Shown piece after piece: positions 1 through 4,711 of a DNA stretch of 6,449 nt. How positions within the stretch are numbered: the stretch's first letter is position 1; every line of letters starts with the position of its first letter. The position numbers and the translations under genes were made by a program. The stretch lies in contig CANHGA010000122.1 in assembly GCA_947460085.1 (NCBI GenBank), positions 1 through 6,449 of the forward strand. The letters are read 5' to 3'. The notes beneath the pieces are model-generated. The model made no database searches. It was not told where the DNA came from and was given only the letters and a program-made list of their open reading frames with translations. Source of the stretch: Synechococcaceae cyanobacterium. Its GTDB lineage: Bacteria; Cyanobacteriota; Cyanobacteriia; PCC-6307; Cyanobiaceae.

Positions 1-12
1 AAATTGCCTGGC

Positions 13-360
13 TCAGAGGATGGGCTCCAGATCGGTGGGGGACGCTCCGGAATTGGGGCAGAGGCTGTCGATCAGGTAGCTCAAGCGATCGAGCAGGGCC
101 GGGTTGTTAAGGGTCAGCCCCGCCGCCACCGGCCCTGCCGTGATCGACAACACCTCCGCCATGGCCTGGCTTGCCCGTAGCTCAGCTTGGGAGACGCGGA
201 GGCCCTGGTTGATGGTTTCGCAGTAGGCGCTGGCACCGGCCTGGGCTGCATCGCTGCTCCACTGGGCCAGGGCCGGCAAGGCCAGCATGCCTATGCCTAT
301 TCCAAGGCCAAGGCCCAATCCGATCCCCTGGCTGATGGCGATGGAGCGGGTGCGGCCCAT
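13..360 (-). CDS. Hypothetical small exported protein, 115 aa
   Basis: I do not recognise the family and assign no function. The N-terminus looks like a signal peptide: a basic start (MGRTRS), a hydrophobic stretch at about residues 11-31 built on alternating glycine and leucine/isoleucine, then LPALA followed by QW, a good signal peptidase I site after residue 32. The predicted mature part of about 83 residues is mostly helical in character and has two cysteines (C47, C101), which could form a disulfide outside the cytoplasm. It ends in a Ser/Pro/Asp-containing tail. The start is ATG with no clear Shine-Dalgarno sequence. It begins 6 bases after the stop of the membrane protein gene 367-1197, so the two are very probably co-transcribed and may act together at the membrane; that link is inference. 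If the signal is not cleaved, the protein would be a single-pass membrane protein. Confidence 0.72.
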   Translation of the reverse strand: MGRTRSIAISQGIGLGLGLGIGIGMLALPALAQWSSDAAQAGASAYCETINQGLRVSQAELRASQAMAEVLSITAGPVAAGLTLNNPALLDRLSYLIDSLCPNSGASPTDLEPIL

Positions 361-366
361 CCCAGA

Positions 367-1197
367 TCACCGGTTGAACAATTGGGGAGCCAGTTGGAGC
401 CGCTCGATCGCCTGGATCAACACATCCAGGCTCACATCCTCGGCGGAATCGGGATCACTGAAGCCGAAGGGGTTGTCGAGGTCGTTGATCAGACGGATCA
501 AAAAGATCAGGATGAAGCTCACCACAAACAGAAACAGGCCGGCCTCGAGGGGCGGGTCGATGCGGGTAAACACCAGGCCGATACAGGTGAGGCCCGTGCC
601 CAAGTACGCCAGCCAGTACACCGAGGTGACAAAGCCGGTGGTGCGGATCGTTTCAATGCGGTTGATGATCAGCAGGATCCGCTCCAGCTGCTGGGTCATC
701 CGGATCTGCAGATTCAGGCTCCCCGGAACCAGGGCCACCGCCGCCAGCGTTTGCTGGCAACAGGCTTGGTACACCGAATGAAGTTGGGCGGTGGAGATCT
801 TCTCCAGCAACCAGTTGAGGAGGGCCTCCGCCAGGGTGGTCACCGCCGCCTGATGGCTTGTCACCTCGGCCTGGGGGTTATGGGAGGGAATCGCCAGGAT
901 TTCCAGGCTCAAGCTCTCCAAAATGGTGGCCGCTTCGCCCGGAAGTTTTTCGCTTTCCTTGAAGTCGTTCAGCACCCCATTGAGCAGCAGGGTGAGCAGC
1001 ACCACGGTGGATAGCACCAGGGCTATAAATAGGCTGTTAATTCTTAAAACATCCAGGCCCAGGCCATTCACCAAGCGCTTGCACGCCCACAACACAGCAA
1101 CGGCCAGGGTGATCTTGCCTAGAAGGAAAACCCGGCGTTGGTTGGGAATTTTGCTACCAATGATCCACTGCAGGTCTCGACCCATGGGAGCCAGCAA
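367..1197 (-). CDS. Conserved hypothetical membrane protein, four predicted TM segments (possibly DUF4239/bestrophin-like)
   Basis: The protein has 276 residues from the TTG at 1197, or 272 from the in-frame ATG at 1185. A GAGAGA stretch lies 6 bases before the TTG, but the ATG is also plausible. Hydrophobic segments are at about residues 24-40, 53-73, 189-210 and 218-236, giving two hairpins around a soluble middle of about 110 residues. The middle part contains a Cys-Cys pair (C146-C147) and amphipathic helices rich in leucine and glutamine. After the last membrane segment comes LINDLDNPF, then an acidic stretch and a helical tail. An Asp-Leu-Asp-(any)-Pro element after a final TM helix recalls the DUF4239 (bestrophin-like) proteins; this is recognition by eye and is tentative. 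Function is unknown. It lies 41 bases after purB and 6 bases before the small exported protein gene, so it belongs to a minus-strand transcription unit and may also have its own promoter at 1215-1242. Confidence 0.75.
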   Translation of the reverse strand: MLAPMGRDLQWIIGSKIPNQRRVFLLGKITLAVAVLWACKRLVNGLGLDVLRINSLFIALVLSTVVLLTLLLNGVLNDFKESEKLPGEAATILESLSLEILAIPSHNPQAEVTSHQAAVTTLAEALLNWLLEKISTAQLHSVYQACCQQTLAAVALVPGSLNLQIRMTQQLERILLIINRIETIRTTGFVTSVYWLAYLGTGLTCIGLVFTRIDPPLEAGLFLFVVSFILIFLIRLINDLDNPFGFSDPDSAEDVSLDVLIQAIERLQLAPQLFNR

Positions 1198-1214
1198 GAA
1201 TCGTCTCTCTTTCG

Positions 1215-1242
1215 ACTATACGCGCGGCTTGAGGGCCCTCAA
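1215..1242 (-). promoter_or_regulatory. Candidate sigma-70-type promoter for the membrane/exported gene pair
   Basis: Read on the minus strand, TTGAGG (1242-1237) is followed after 16 bases by TATAGT (1220-1215). The first matches four of six bases of TTGACA and the second five of six of TATAAT. Transcription would start near 1208, leaving roughly 10 bases before the TTG start or 22 before the ATG start of the gene at 1197/1185. The -35 element overlaps the purB stop codon (1241-1239), so the two downstream genes could be expressed apart from purB. The 16-base spacing and the single mismatch in the -10 box make it plausible, but no conserved accessory site is visible. Confidence 0.4.
1229..1242. 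repeat. Perfect 14-bp palindrome over the purB stop codon
   Basis: TTGAGGGCCCTCAA is a perfect inverted repeat with no spacer, lying across the purB TGA and its 3' flank. As RNA it could fold into a stem of five pairs around a GGCC loop. It is not followed by a T-run on the minus strand (the next bases are gccgcgcg), so it is not a convincing intrinsic terminator. It overlaps the candidate -35 element of the promoter at 1215-1242 and could instead be a protein-binding site, an attenuating or 3'-end stabilising hairpin, or chance. Confidence 0.35.
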
Positions 1243-2534
1243 ACCCCCAGCCGCTCCCAGATCACACCCAGGTTCGCTTGGTGCAAATCGGTGGAGAAGC
1301 AATCGGCCAACTGCCCTGGATTGAGCCGGCTGGTGACATCGCCATCGGCTTCCAGATTGGCGCGGAAGTTACCCCCTTCGATATTCCAGGCGGTGTGGGC
1401 GTTGCGTTGCACGATCCGGTAAGCCTCCTCGCGGGCCATGCCCGCTTCCACCAGGGCTAACAACACCCGCTGGCTAAACACCACGCCGCCGTACACATTC
1501 ATATTGCGGGCCATGTTCTCGGGGTACACCCCCAGGCCTTTCACCACATCGGTCATCTCCCTGAGCATGAAGTGCAGGGTGGCGGAACAATCGGGCAGCA
1601 TCATCCGCTCCACCGAGCTGTGGCTGATGTCCCGTTCGTGCCAGAGGGCGCAGTTCTCGAGGGCGGCTACCACGTAGCTGCGCAGCACCCGGGCCAGGCC
1701 GCTGATCCGTTCGCTGCGGATCGGGTTGCGCTTGTGGGGCATGGCGGAGCTGCCCTTCTGGCCCTTGGCGAAGTTTTCCTCCACCTCGAGCACGTCCGTG
1801 CGCTGAAGGTTGCGGATTTCCGTGGAGAAGCGTTCCAGCGCCGCTCCCACCAGGGCCAGGGTTTGGATGTATTCAGCATGGCGATCGCGGGAGATCACCT
1901 GGGTGCTGGCGGTGTCGGGCACGAGGCCGAGCTTGGCGCAGGCGATCGCTTCGATCTGGGGCTCGGTGTTGGCATAGGTGCCCATGGCGCCGCTGATCTG
2001 GCCCACGCTCACCACCCGCTCCAGCCGCTCGAGGCGCTCCTGGTTGCGGAGCACTTCGGCCAGCCAGCCGGCCACCTTGAAACCAAAGGTGATCGGTTCG
2101 CCATGGATGGCGTGGGAGCGGCCAATCATCACCGTGCCCTTATGGGCGCGAGTGAGGTCCCGCAGGGCATCGGCCAGCTTGTCGAGCTCGGTGCGTAGCA
2201 GTTGCACCGAGGCCTTCATCTGGAGGGCTACTCCCGTATCCAGCACGTCGGAGCTGGTCATGCCCACGTGGATGAAGCGGCCCGCATCGCCCACGTGTTC
2301 ATTCACGTTGGTGAGGAAGGCGATCACGTCGTGGCGCACTTCGGCCTCGATCTCGAGGATGCGATCCACACTGAAAGCGGCCTTCTCCTTGATGGTGGCC
2401 ACGGCCTCGGCCGGGACCCGCCCCAGCTCACAGTTGGCTTCTGTGGCGGCAATTTCCACATCGAGCCAGCTCTGGAATTTGGCCTCTTCGCTCCAGAGGG
2501 CGCCCATTTCGGGCAGGGTGTAACGCTCGATCAA
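1239..2534 (-). CDS. purB: Adenylosuccinate lyase
   Basis: This cytoplasmic homotetrameric enzyme of purine synthesis releases fumarate from SAICAR (to give AICAR) and from adenylosuccinate (to give AMP). The 431-residue length is typical of the Bacillus-type PurB. The fumarate-lyase signature GSSAMPHKRNP is at residues 261-271 and carries the mobile-loop serines S262/S263. Histidines H68 (in RHDV), H89 (in FIHVGMTSSD) and H141 (in SHAIHGEP) fall at the same numbers as the active-site histidines known for B. subtilis PurB, so the protein is collinear with that enzyme and looks intact. The start is TTG at 2534, chosen because MIERYTLPEMG is the family's usual N-terminus; no strong Shine-Dalgarno sequence precedes it. 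It lies 72 bases after a small unknown gene and 41 bases before a membrane protein gene on the same strand. No PurR-type or riboswitch signal was seen upstream. Confidence 0.97.
   Translation of the reverse strand: MIERYTLPEMGALWSEEAKFQSWLDVEIAATEANCELGRVPAEAVATIKEKAAFSVDRILEIEAEVRHDVIAFLTNVNEHVGDAGRFIHVGMTSSDVLDTGVALQMKASVQLLRTELDKLADALRDLTRAHKGTVMIGRSHAIHGEPITFGFKVAGWLAEVLRNQERLERLERVVSVGQISGAMGTYANTEPQIEAIACAKLGLVPDTASTQVISRDRHAEYIQTLALVGAALERFSTEIRNLQRTDVLEVEENFAKGQKGSSAMPHKRNPIRSERISGLARVLRSYVVAALENCALWHERDISHSSVERMMLPDCSATLHFMLREMTDVVKGLGVYPENMARNMNVYGGVVFSQRVLLALVEAGMAREEAYRIVQRNAHTAWNIEGGNFRANLEADGDVTSRLNPGQLADCFSTDLHQANLGVIWERLGV
1881..1888. repeat. HIP1 octamer GCGATCGC (inside purB)
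   Basis: This is an exact copy of the HIP1 palindrome, which is over-represented in many cyanobacterial genomes. Three more exact copies lie at 1942-1949 (purB), 3586-3593 (tlyA) and 3838-3845 (glnB). Its function is unsettled; it supports cyanobacterial origin. Confidence 0.8.
1942..1949. repeat. HIP1 octamer GCGATCGC (inside purB)
   Basis: Second exact HIP1 copy, 61 bases from the first and also within the purB coding sequence. Confidence 0.8.
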
Positions 2535-2606
2535 GGGCCAGCGCGTGGCAACAGCTCCACCAATGTATGGGTCGGCAGTATCGGAGTAGGCCGGTGATCC
2601 CCCAGC

Positions 2607-2825
2607 TCAGGCTGCGGTGGTGAGTTGTTGGTGGGCCACTTCCCACTGCACCAGGTTTCCCCAGCTCTGTTGACGCACCCAGCAGCGGCCACCGCGGCAC
2701 TGGATCACTTGGAATGGGGGTAGGTCGCGGGGCTGGTTGGGCAGCCGCACAAAACAGCCCGGGCGCAGCAGCTCCACCACGTTGCTGGAGCGCACATTGT
2801 TTCGGCGTTGAAGGGAAGTGGCCAT
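2607..2825 (-). CDS. Hypothetical small basic protein, 72 aa, upstream of purB
   Basis: I do not recognise this family with certainty. The 72-residue protein starts at ATG 2825 with a good ribosome site (GAGG, 8 bases upstream). The frame stays open upstream to 2966, but that longer version would run into the start of the divergent tlyA gene and lacks a comparable ribosome site, so I prefer the short form. The N-terminal 20 residues are basic and polar. The rest (about residues 18-64) alternates hydrophobic and polar residues, with PGCFVRL, PPFQVIQC and RCWVRQQSWGNLVQWEV, in the manner of a small SH3-like beta-barrel. Cysteines are at 24, 43 and 48. There is no signal peptide or membrane segment. 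It precedes purB by 72 bases on the same strand and may share its transcript. A role in nucleic-acid or protein binding would only be a guess from charge and fold pattern. Confidence 0.7.
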   Translation of the reverse strand: MATSLQRRNNVRSSNVVELLRPGCFVRLPNQPRDLPPFQVIQCRGGRCWVRQQSWGNLVQWEVAHQQLTTAA

Positions 2826-2856
2826 GGGTTTCGCCTCTTCGTTTGGGGCATCTTCA

Positions 2857-2873
2857 GCTGGTTTTCCACCAGC
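2857..2873. repeat. Hairpin in the leader of the 72-aa gene
   Basis: GCTGGT (2857-2862) and ACCAGC (2868-2873) form a perfect 6-bp stem with a 5-base loop. It lies 32-48 bases upstream of the ATG at 2825, inside the 130-base divergent region between the 72-aa gene and tlyA (2826-2955). There is no adjacent T-run, so it is not a standard terminator. It could be a leader structure of the minus-strand mRNA. The same region holds a short inverted repeat, GGAA-N4-TTCC, at 2888-2899. I found no convincing -35/-10 pair for either divergent gene here. Confidence 0.3.
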
Positions 2874-2955
2874 AGGCCCGCTTGTTTGGAATGTGTTCCG
2901 TTTCCCGTGTGGTTTGATCACAACCGGGCCGCGTTGAAGCCGCACCCCTGCAGCA

Positions 2956-3786
2956 ATGGCCCGCAAGCAACGCTTGGATTTGGAGCTCCTGGCCCGCGGG
3001 CTGGTGACCTCGCGCCAGCAGGCCCAGCAGCTGATTCGGGCCGGTCGGGTGCGTTCAGGGGATCAGGTGCTCGATAAGCCCGGCACCGATGTGGCCCCCG
3101 AGCTGGAGCTGCAGGTGCAACATCCGCCGCGCTTTGTGTCGCGCGGTGGCGAAAAGCTCCTGGCGGCCCTGGAGGCTTTCCCCCTCGAGGTGGACGGTCG
3201 GGTGTGCCTCGATGGGGGAATTTCCACCGGTGGCTTTACCGATTGCCTGCTGCAGCACGGAGCTAGGCGGGTCTATGGCATTGATGTGGGCTATGGCCAA
3301 ACGGCCTGGAGCCTGCGCAGTGATGGGCGCGTGGTGCTGAAGGAGCGCACCAACCTGCGCCATTTGGTTGCCGCTGATCTCTACGGCGAAGCTGATCCAT
3401 GGCCCGATTTGGCCGTGGCGGATGTGTCGTTCATTTCCCTTGGCCTGGTGTTGCCAGCCCTCAAGGGCTTGTTGGCGCCCCAGGCCATCCCGGAGCTGGT
3501 GGTGCTGGTGAAGCCCCAGTTCGAGGTGGGTAAGGCCCGGGTGGGTAAGGGCGGGGTGGTGCGGGATCCTGATGCCCACGCCGATGCGATCGCTGGGGTG
3601 ATGGCGGCCGCGGCAGGGCTGGGCCTAGCGGCGGCGGGCTTGGTGGCCTCACCGATTACGGGGCCAGCGGGCAACCATGAATATCTGCTCTGGCTGCGGG
3701 GCCAGGGCCCCTCGGCTGGGGAGGCTTGTGGCGTGGACGCTGGGGCCATCAAAAAGCTGGTGACCAGAACCCTGGCCACCAGCTGA
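2956..3786 (+). CDS. tlyA: TlyA family 23S rRNA (cytidine-2'-O)-methyltransferase
   Basis: This is an RNA 2'-O-ribose methyltransferase using S-adenosylmethionine, with an N-terminal S4 RNA-binding domain (about residues 6-60, RLDLELLARGLVTSR onward) and a C-terminal FtsJ-like Rossmann domain (about 62-276). Family landmarks are FVSRGGEKL (60-68), the SAM-binding loop DGGISTGGFTD (86-96), GIDVGYGQ (108-115), VADVSFISL (154-162), VKPQFEVGK (185-193) and GNHEYLLWL (239-247). K67, D156, K186 and E242 are the likely K-D-K-E catalytic set by correspondence with studied TlyA proteins. In M. tuberculosis TlyA modifies 16S C1409 and 23S C1920; the target here is unknown. Older annotations call such proteins hemolysin A. 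The length of 276 is normal. The SAM loop has Gly87, where I would expect a hydrophobic residue such as Val. The ATG at 2956 puts the S4 domain at the N-terminus as expected, but no clear Shine-Dalgarno sequence precedes it. The gene diverges from the 72-aa gene and converges on glnB. Confidence 0.92.
   Translation: MARKQRLDLELLARGLVTSRQQAQQLIRAGRVRSGDQVLDKPGTDVAPELELQVQHPPRFVSRGGEKLLAALEAFPLEVDGRVCLDGGISTGGFTDCLLQHGARRVYGIDVGYGQTAWSLRSDGRVVLKERTNLRHLVAADLYGEADPWPDLAVADVSFISLGLVLPALKGLLAPQAIPELVVLVKPQFEVGKARVGKGGVVRDPDAHADAIAGVMAAAAGLGLAAAGLVASPITGPAGNHEYLLWLRGQGPSAGEACGVDAGAIKKLVTRTLATS
3586..3593. repeat. HIP1 octamer GCGATCGC (inside tlyA)
   Basis: Third exact HIP1 copy, within the 3' part of tlyA, where it encodes part of the helix after the VKPQFEVGK motif. 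Confidence 0.8.
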
Positions 3787-3790
3787 AAGG

Positions 3791-3807
3791 CGTCGCGGCT
3801 GGCGACG
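3791..3807. terminator. GC hairpin between convergent tlyA and glnB
   Basis: CGTCGC (3791-3796) and GCGACG (3802-3807) form a perfect 6-bp stem with loop GGCTG. It sits in the 33-base gap between the tlyA stop (3786) and the glnB stop (3820). On the plus strand no T-run follows; on the minus strand it is followed by CCTTTC, a weak T-stretch that already lies in the end of tlyA. The position suggests a shared, bidirectional 3' end for two convergent genes, but the short stem and poor T-tracts make this a weak intrinsic terminator at best. Confidence 0.4.
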
Positions 3808-3819
3808 GCTAGAACCGGC

Positions 3820-4158
3820 CTAGATCGCGCTGCTGTCGCGATCGCCGGTGCGGATCCGAATCACCGAATCGATGGTGCTCACGAAAATCTTGCCGTCGCC
3901 GATTTCGCCAGTGCGGGCAGCGTCCTGCACCGCGGACACCACCGTGTCCACCTGGTTGTCATCCACCACGATCTCGAGCTTGAGCTTTTGCAGGAACTCC
4001 ACGGTGAATTCCGAGCCCCGATAGCGCTCGACTTGCCCTTTCTGGCGGCCAAAACCGCGCACCTCGCTCACGGTCATGCCCACGATGCCTGCGTTGACCA
4101 GCGCAATCTTCACGTCTTCCAACTTGAAGGGACGAATGATGGCCTCGATTTTTTTCAT
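3820..4158 (-). CDS. glnB: Nitrogen regulatory protein P-II
   Basis: P-II is a cytoplasmic trimer that senses 2-oxoglutarate and ATP/ADP. In cyanobacteria it controls N-acetylglutamate kinase, PipX/NtcA and nitrogen transporters. The 112-residue length is exact for the family, and the N-terminus MKKIEAIIRPFKL is the cyanobacterial form. The T-loop (about 37-55) keeps R45, R47, E50 and S49, the serine that is phosphorylated in Synechococcus elongatus. Q39, K58, K90 (in GDGK), R101 and R103 of the nucleotide/2-oxoglutarate sites are present, and the C-terminus is RIRTGDRDSSAI. Position 51 is Phe (codon TTC) instead of Tyr, so the classic YRGSEY uridylylation motif is broken; uridylylation at that tyrosine cannot occur. 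Starting at ATG 4158, it is preceded by no clear Shine-Dalgarno sequence but by a perfect NtcA box about 95 bases upstream (4253-4266), pointing to nitrogen-controlled transcription. The gene is monocistronic, between convergent tlyA and divergent queF. GlnB rather than GlnK is inferred from sequence and from the absence of an adjacent amt gene. Confidence 0.97.
   Translation of the reverse strand: MKKIEAIIRPFKLEDVKIALVNAGIVGMTVSEVRGFGRQKGQVERYRGSEFTVEFLQKLKLEIVVDDNQVDTVVSAVQDAARTGEIGDGKIFVSTIDSVIRIRTGDRDSSAI
3838..3845. repeat. HIP1 octamer GCGATCGC (inside glnB)
   Basis: Fourth exact HIP1 copy, within the last codons of glnB, near the convergent junction with tlyA. Confidence 0.8.
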
Positions 4159-4222
4159 GGAAGCAGCTAGGGCTTTGAAGGGAGTCTCTCAGGAAATCCC
4201 CGCCCAAGGAAGGGGACAGGAC

Positions 4223-4230
4223 CCATTAGG
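4223..4230 (-). promoter_or_regulatory. Candidate -10 region of the NtcA-dependent glnB promoter
   Basis: Read on the minus strand, CCTAAT (4230-4225) starts exactly 22 bases after the NtcA box, the distance expected if the box is centred at -41.5. It shares the TAAT end of TATAAT. The overlapping TAATGG (4228-4223), at 24 bases, is the alternative. Transcription would then begin near 4219, giving a leader of about 60 bases before the glnB ATG at 4158. No TTGACA-like -35 box is present, as is usual for class II NtcA promoters. The hexamer itself is a poor match to TAN3T, so the exact element is uncertain. Confidence 0.4.
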
Positions 4231-4252
4231 CCTGAGGGTTGATGGAGTCGCC

Positions 4253-4266
4253 GTAGCAACGGCTAC
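4253..4266. promoter_or_regulatory. NtcA-binding site in the glnB/queF divergent region
   Basis: GTAGCAACGGCTAC is a perfect match to the NtcA consensus GTA-N8-TAC, with arms extended to 5 bp (GTAGC/GCTAC) around AACG. NtcA is the CRP-family global nitrogen regulator of cyanobacteria and is activated by 2-oxoglutarate and PipX. glnB is a known NtcA target in other cyanobacteria. The box lies 94 bases upstream of the glnB ATG and 31 bases upstream of the queF ATG. Its spacing to a -10-like hexamer fits activation of glnB; for queF the box is too close to the gene for class II activation. Confidence 0.75.
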
Positions 4267-4284
4267 CTGGCCAGGGGGCCTGTC

Positions 4285-4290
4285 TACGAT
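4285..4290 (+). promoter_or_regulatory. Candidate -10 box for queF
   Basis: TACGAT fits the TAN3T form of a -10 element and lies 7 bases before the queF ATG at 4298, so a start at the usual distance would fall on or next to the ATG, giving a leaderless or nearly leaderless mRNA. The matching -35 position (about 4262-4267) has no consensus and overlaps the right arm of the NtcA box. With no Shine-Dalgarno sequence before queF, a leaderless message is conceivable, but this is a weak assignment on a single hexamer. Confidence 0.25.
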
Positions 4291-4297
4291 CGCAAGC

Positions 4298-4711
4298 ATG
4301 GATAGCGAGCAACCTGTGGAGCAAACGCGCACACCGCTCTATGGCGAGCGGGCAATTTCCGATGCGGAGCTGATCTGCTTTGAGAACCCCCGTCCAGGTC
4401 GCCCCTACGAGGTGGCCATTGAGCTGCCTGAGTTCACCTGCAAGTGCCCGTTTTCGGGTTATCCCGATTTCGCCGTGTTGCGCCTGATCTACCAACCCGG
4501 CCCCCGGGTGCTGGAGCTCAAGGCGATCAAGCTCTACGTCAACAGCTACCGAGACCGCTCCATTTCCCACGAGGAAGTGGCCAACCGCATCCTTGATGAT
4601 TGCGTGGCAGCGGCGGCTCCCCAGTGGATGCAACTCGAGGCGGATTTCCATCCCCGGGGCAATGTCCACACCGTGGTGCGGGTGAGTCACGGAACCCGGC
4701 TGCCCTGTTAG
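4298..4711 (+). CDS. queF: NADPH-dependent 7-cyano-7-deazaguanine reductase (preQ0 reductase)
   Basis: QueF reduces the nitrile of preQ0 to the amine preQ1 with two NADPH, in the queuosine tRNA-modification pathway; it is cytoplasmic and has the tunnel (T-fold) architecture. The 137-residue length fits the single-domain YkvM-type enzyme. Catalytic C50 lies in TCKCPFSGYPDFA with the proton donor D57; the QueF motif ELKAIKLY is at 73-80; and H91-E92 in SHEEV binds the substrate. All are offset by exactly 5 from C55, D62, E78-Y85 and H96-E97 of B. subtilis QueF, so no internal gap is needed. I chose the ATG at 4298 because it gives the family length. The frame stays open upstream to 4076, but that extension would run through the regulatory region and into glnB. 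No Shine-Dalgarno sequence is visible. The gene diverges from glnB over the NtcA box and converges on ccs1, with the frames overlapping by 4 bases. No other queuosine gene is in the window. Confidence 0.95.
   Translation: MDSEQPVEQTRTPLYGERAISDAELICFENPRPGRPYEVAIELPEFTCKCPFSGYPDFAVLRLIYQPGPRVLELKAIKLYVNSYRDRSISHEEVANRILDDCVAAAAPQWMQLEADFHPRGNVHTVVRVSHGTRLPC

Noticed and set aside
187..1014. Long plus-strand open frame of 275 codons opposite the two hypothetical genes
   Set aside because: It is antisense to two genes with coherent membrane and signal-peptide patterns. Its translation is rich in Gln, Gly, His and Arg without domain character, as expected for a shadow frame in GC-rich DNA.
1572..2198. 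Plus-strand open frame of 208 codons inside purB
   Set aside because: purB is certain from its full set of catalytic residues; the antisense translation is Gly/His/Ala-rich with no recognisable motif.
2909..2925. CRP-like inverted repeat TGTG-N7-CACA in the tlyA upstream region
   Set aside because: The spacer does not fit the TGTGA-N6-TCACA form, and no promoter can be placed with respect to it; such short arms arise by chance.
2826..2966. N-terminal extension of the 72-aa protein back to 2966
   Set aside because: It would overlap the tlyA start. The extra residues have no pattern, and the ATG at 2825 has a well-placed GAGG ribosome site.
3055..3579. Minus-strand open frame of 174 codons inside tlyA
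   Set aside because: It lies opposite the tlyA S4 and SAM-binding motifs, and its composition is that of a shadow frame.
4076..4297. N-terminal extension of queF back to an ATG at 4076
   Set aside because: It would overlap glnB antisense and the NtcA region and make the protein about 74 residues longer than the family; catalytic residues keep a constant offset from B. subtilis QueF when the start is 4298.
4226..4690. Minus-strand open frame of 154 codons opposite queF
   Set aside because: It is a shadow of queF, whose catalytic and substrate-binding residues are complete.
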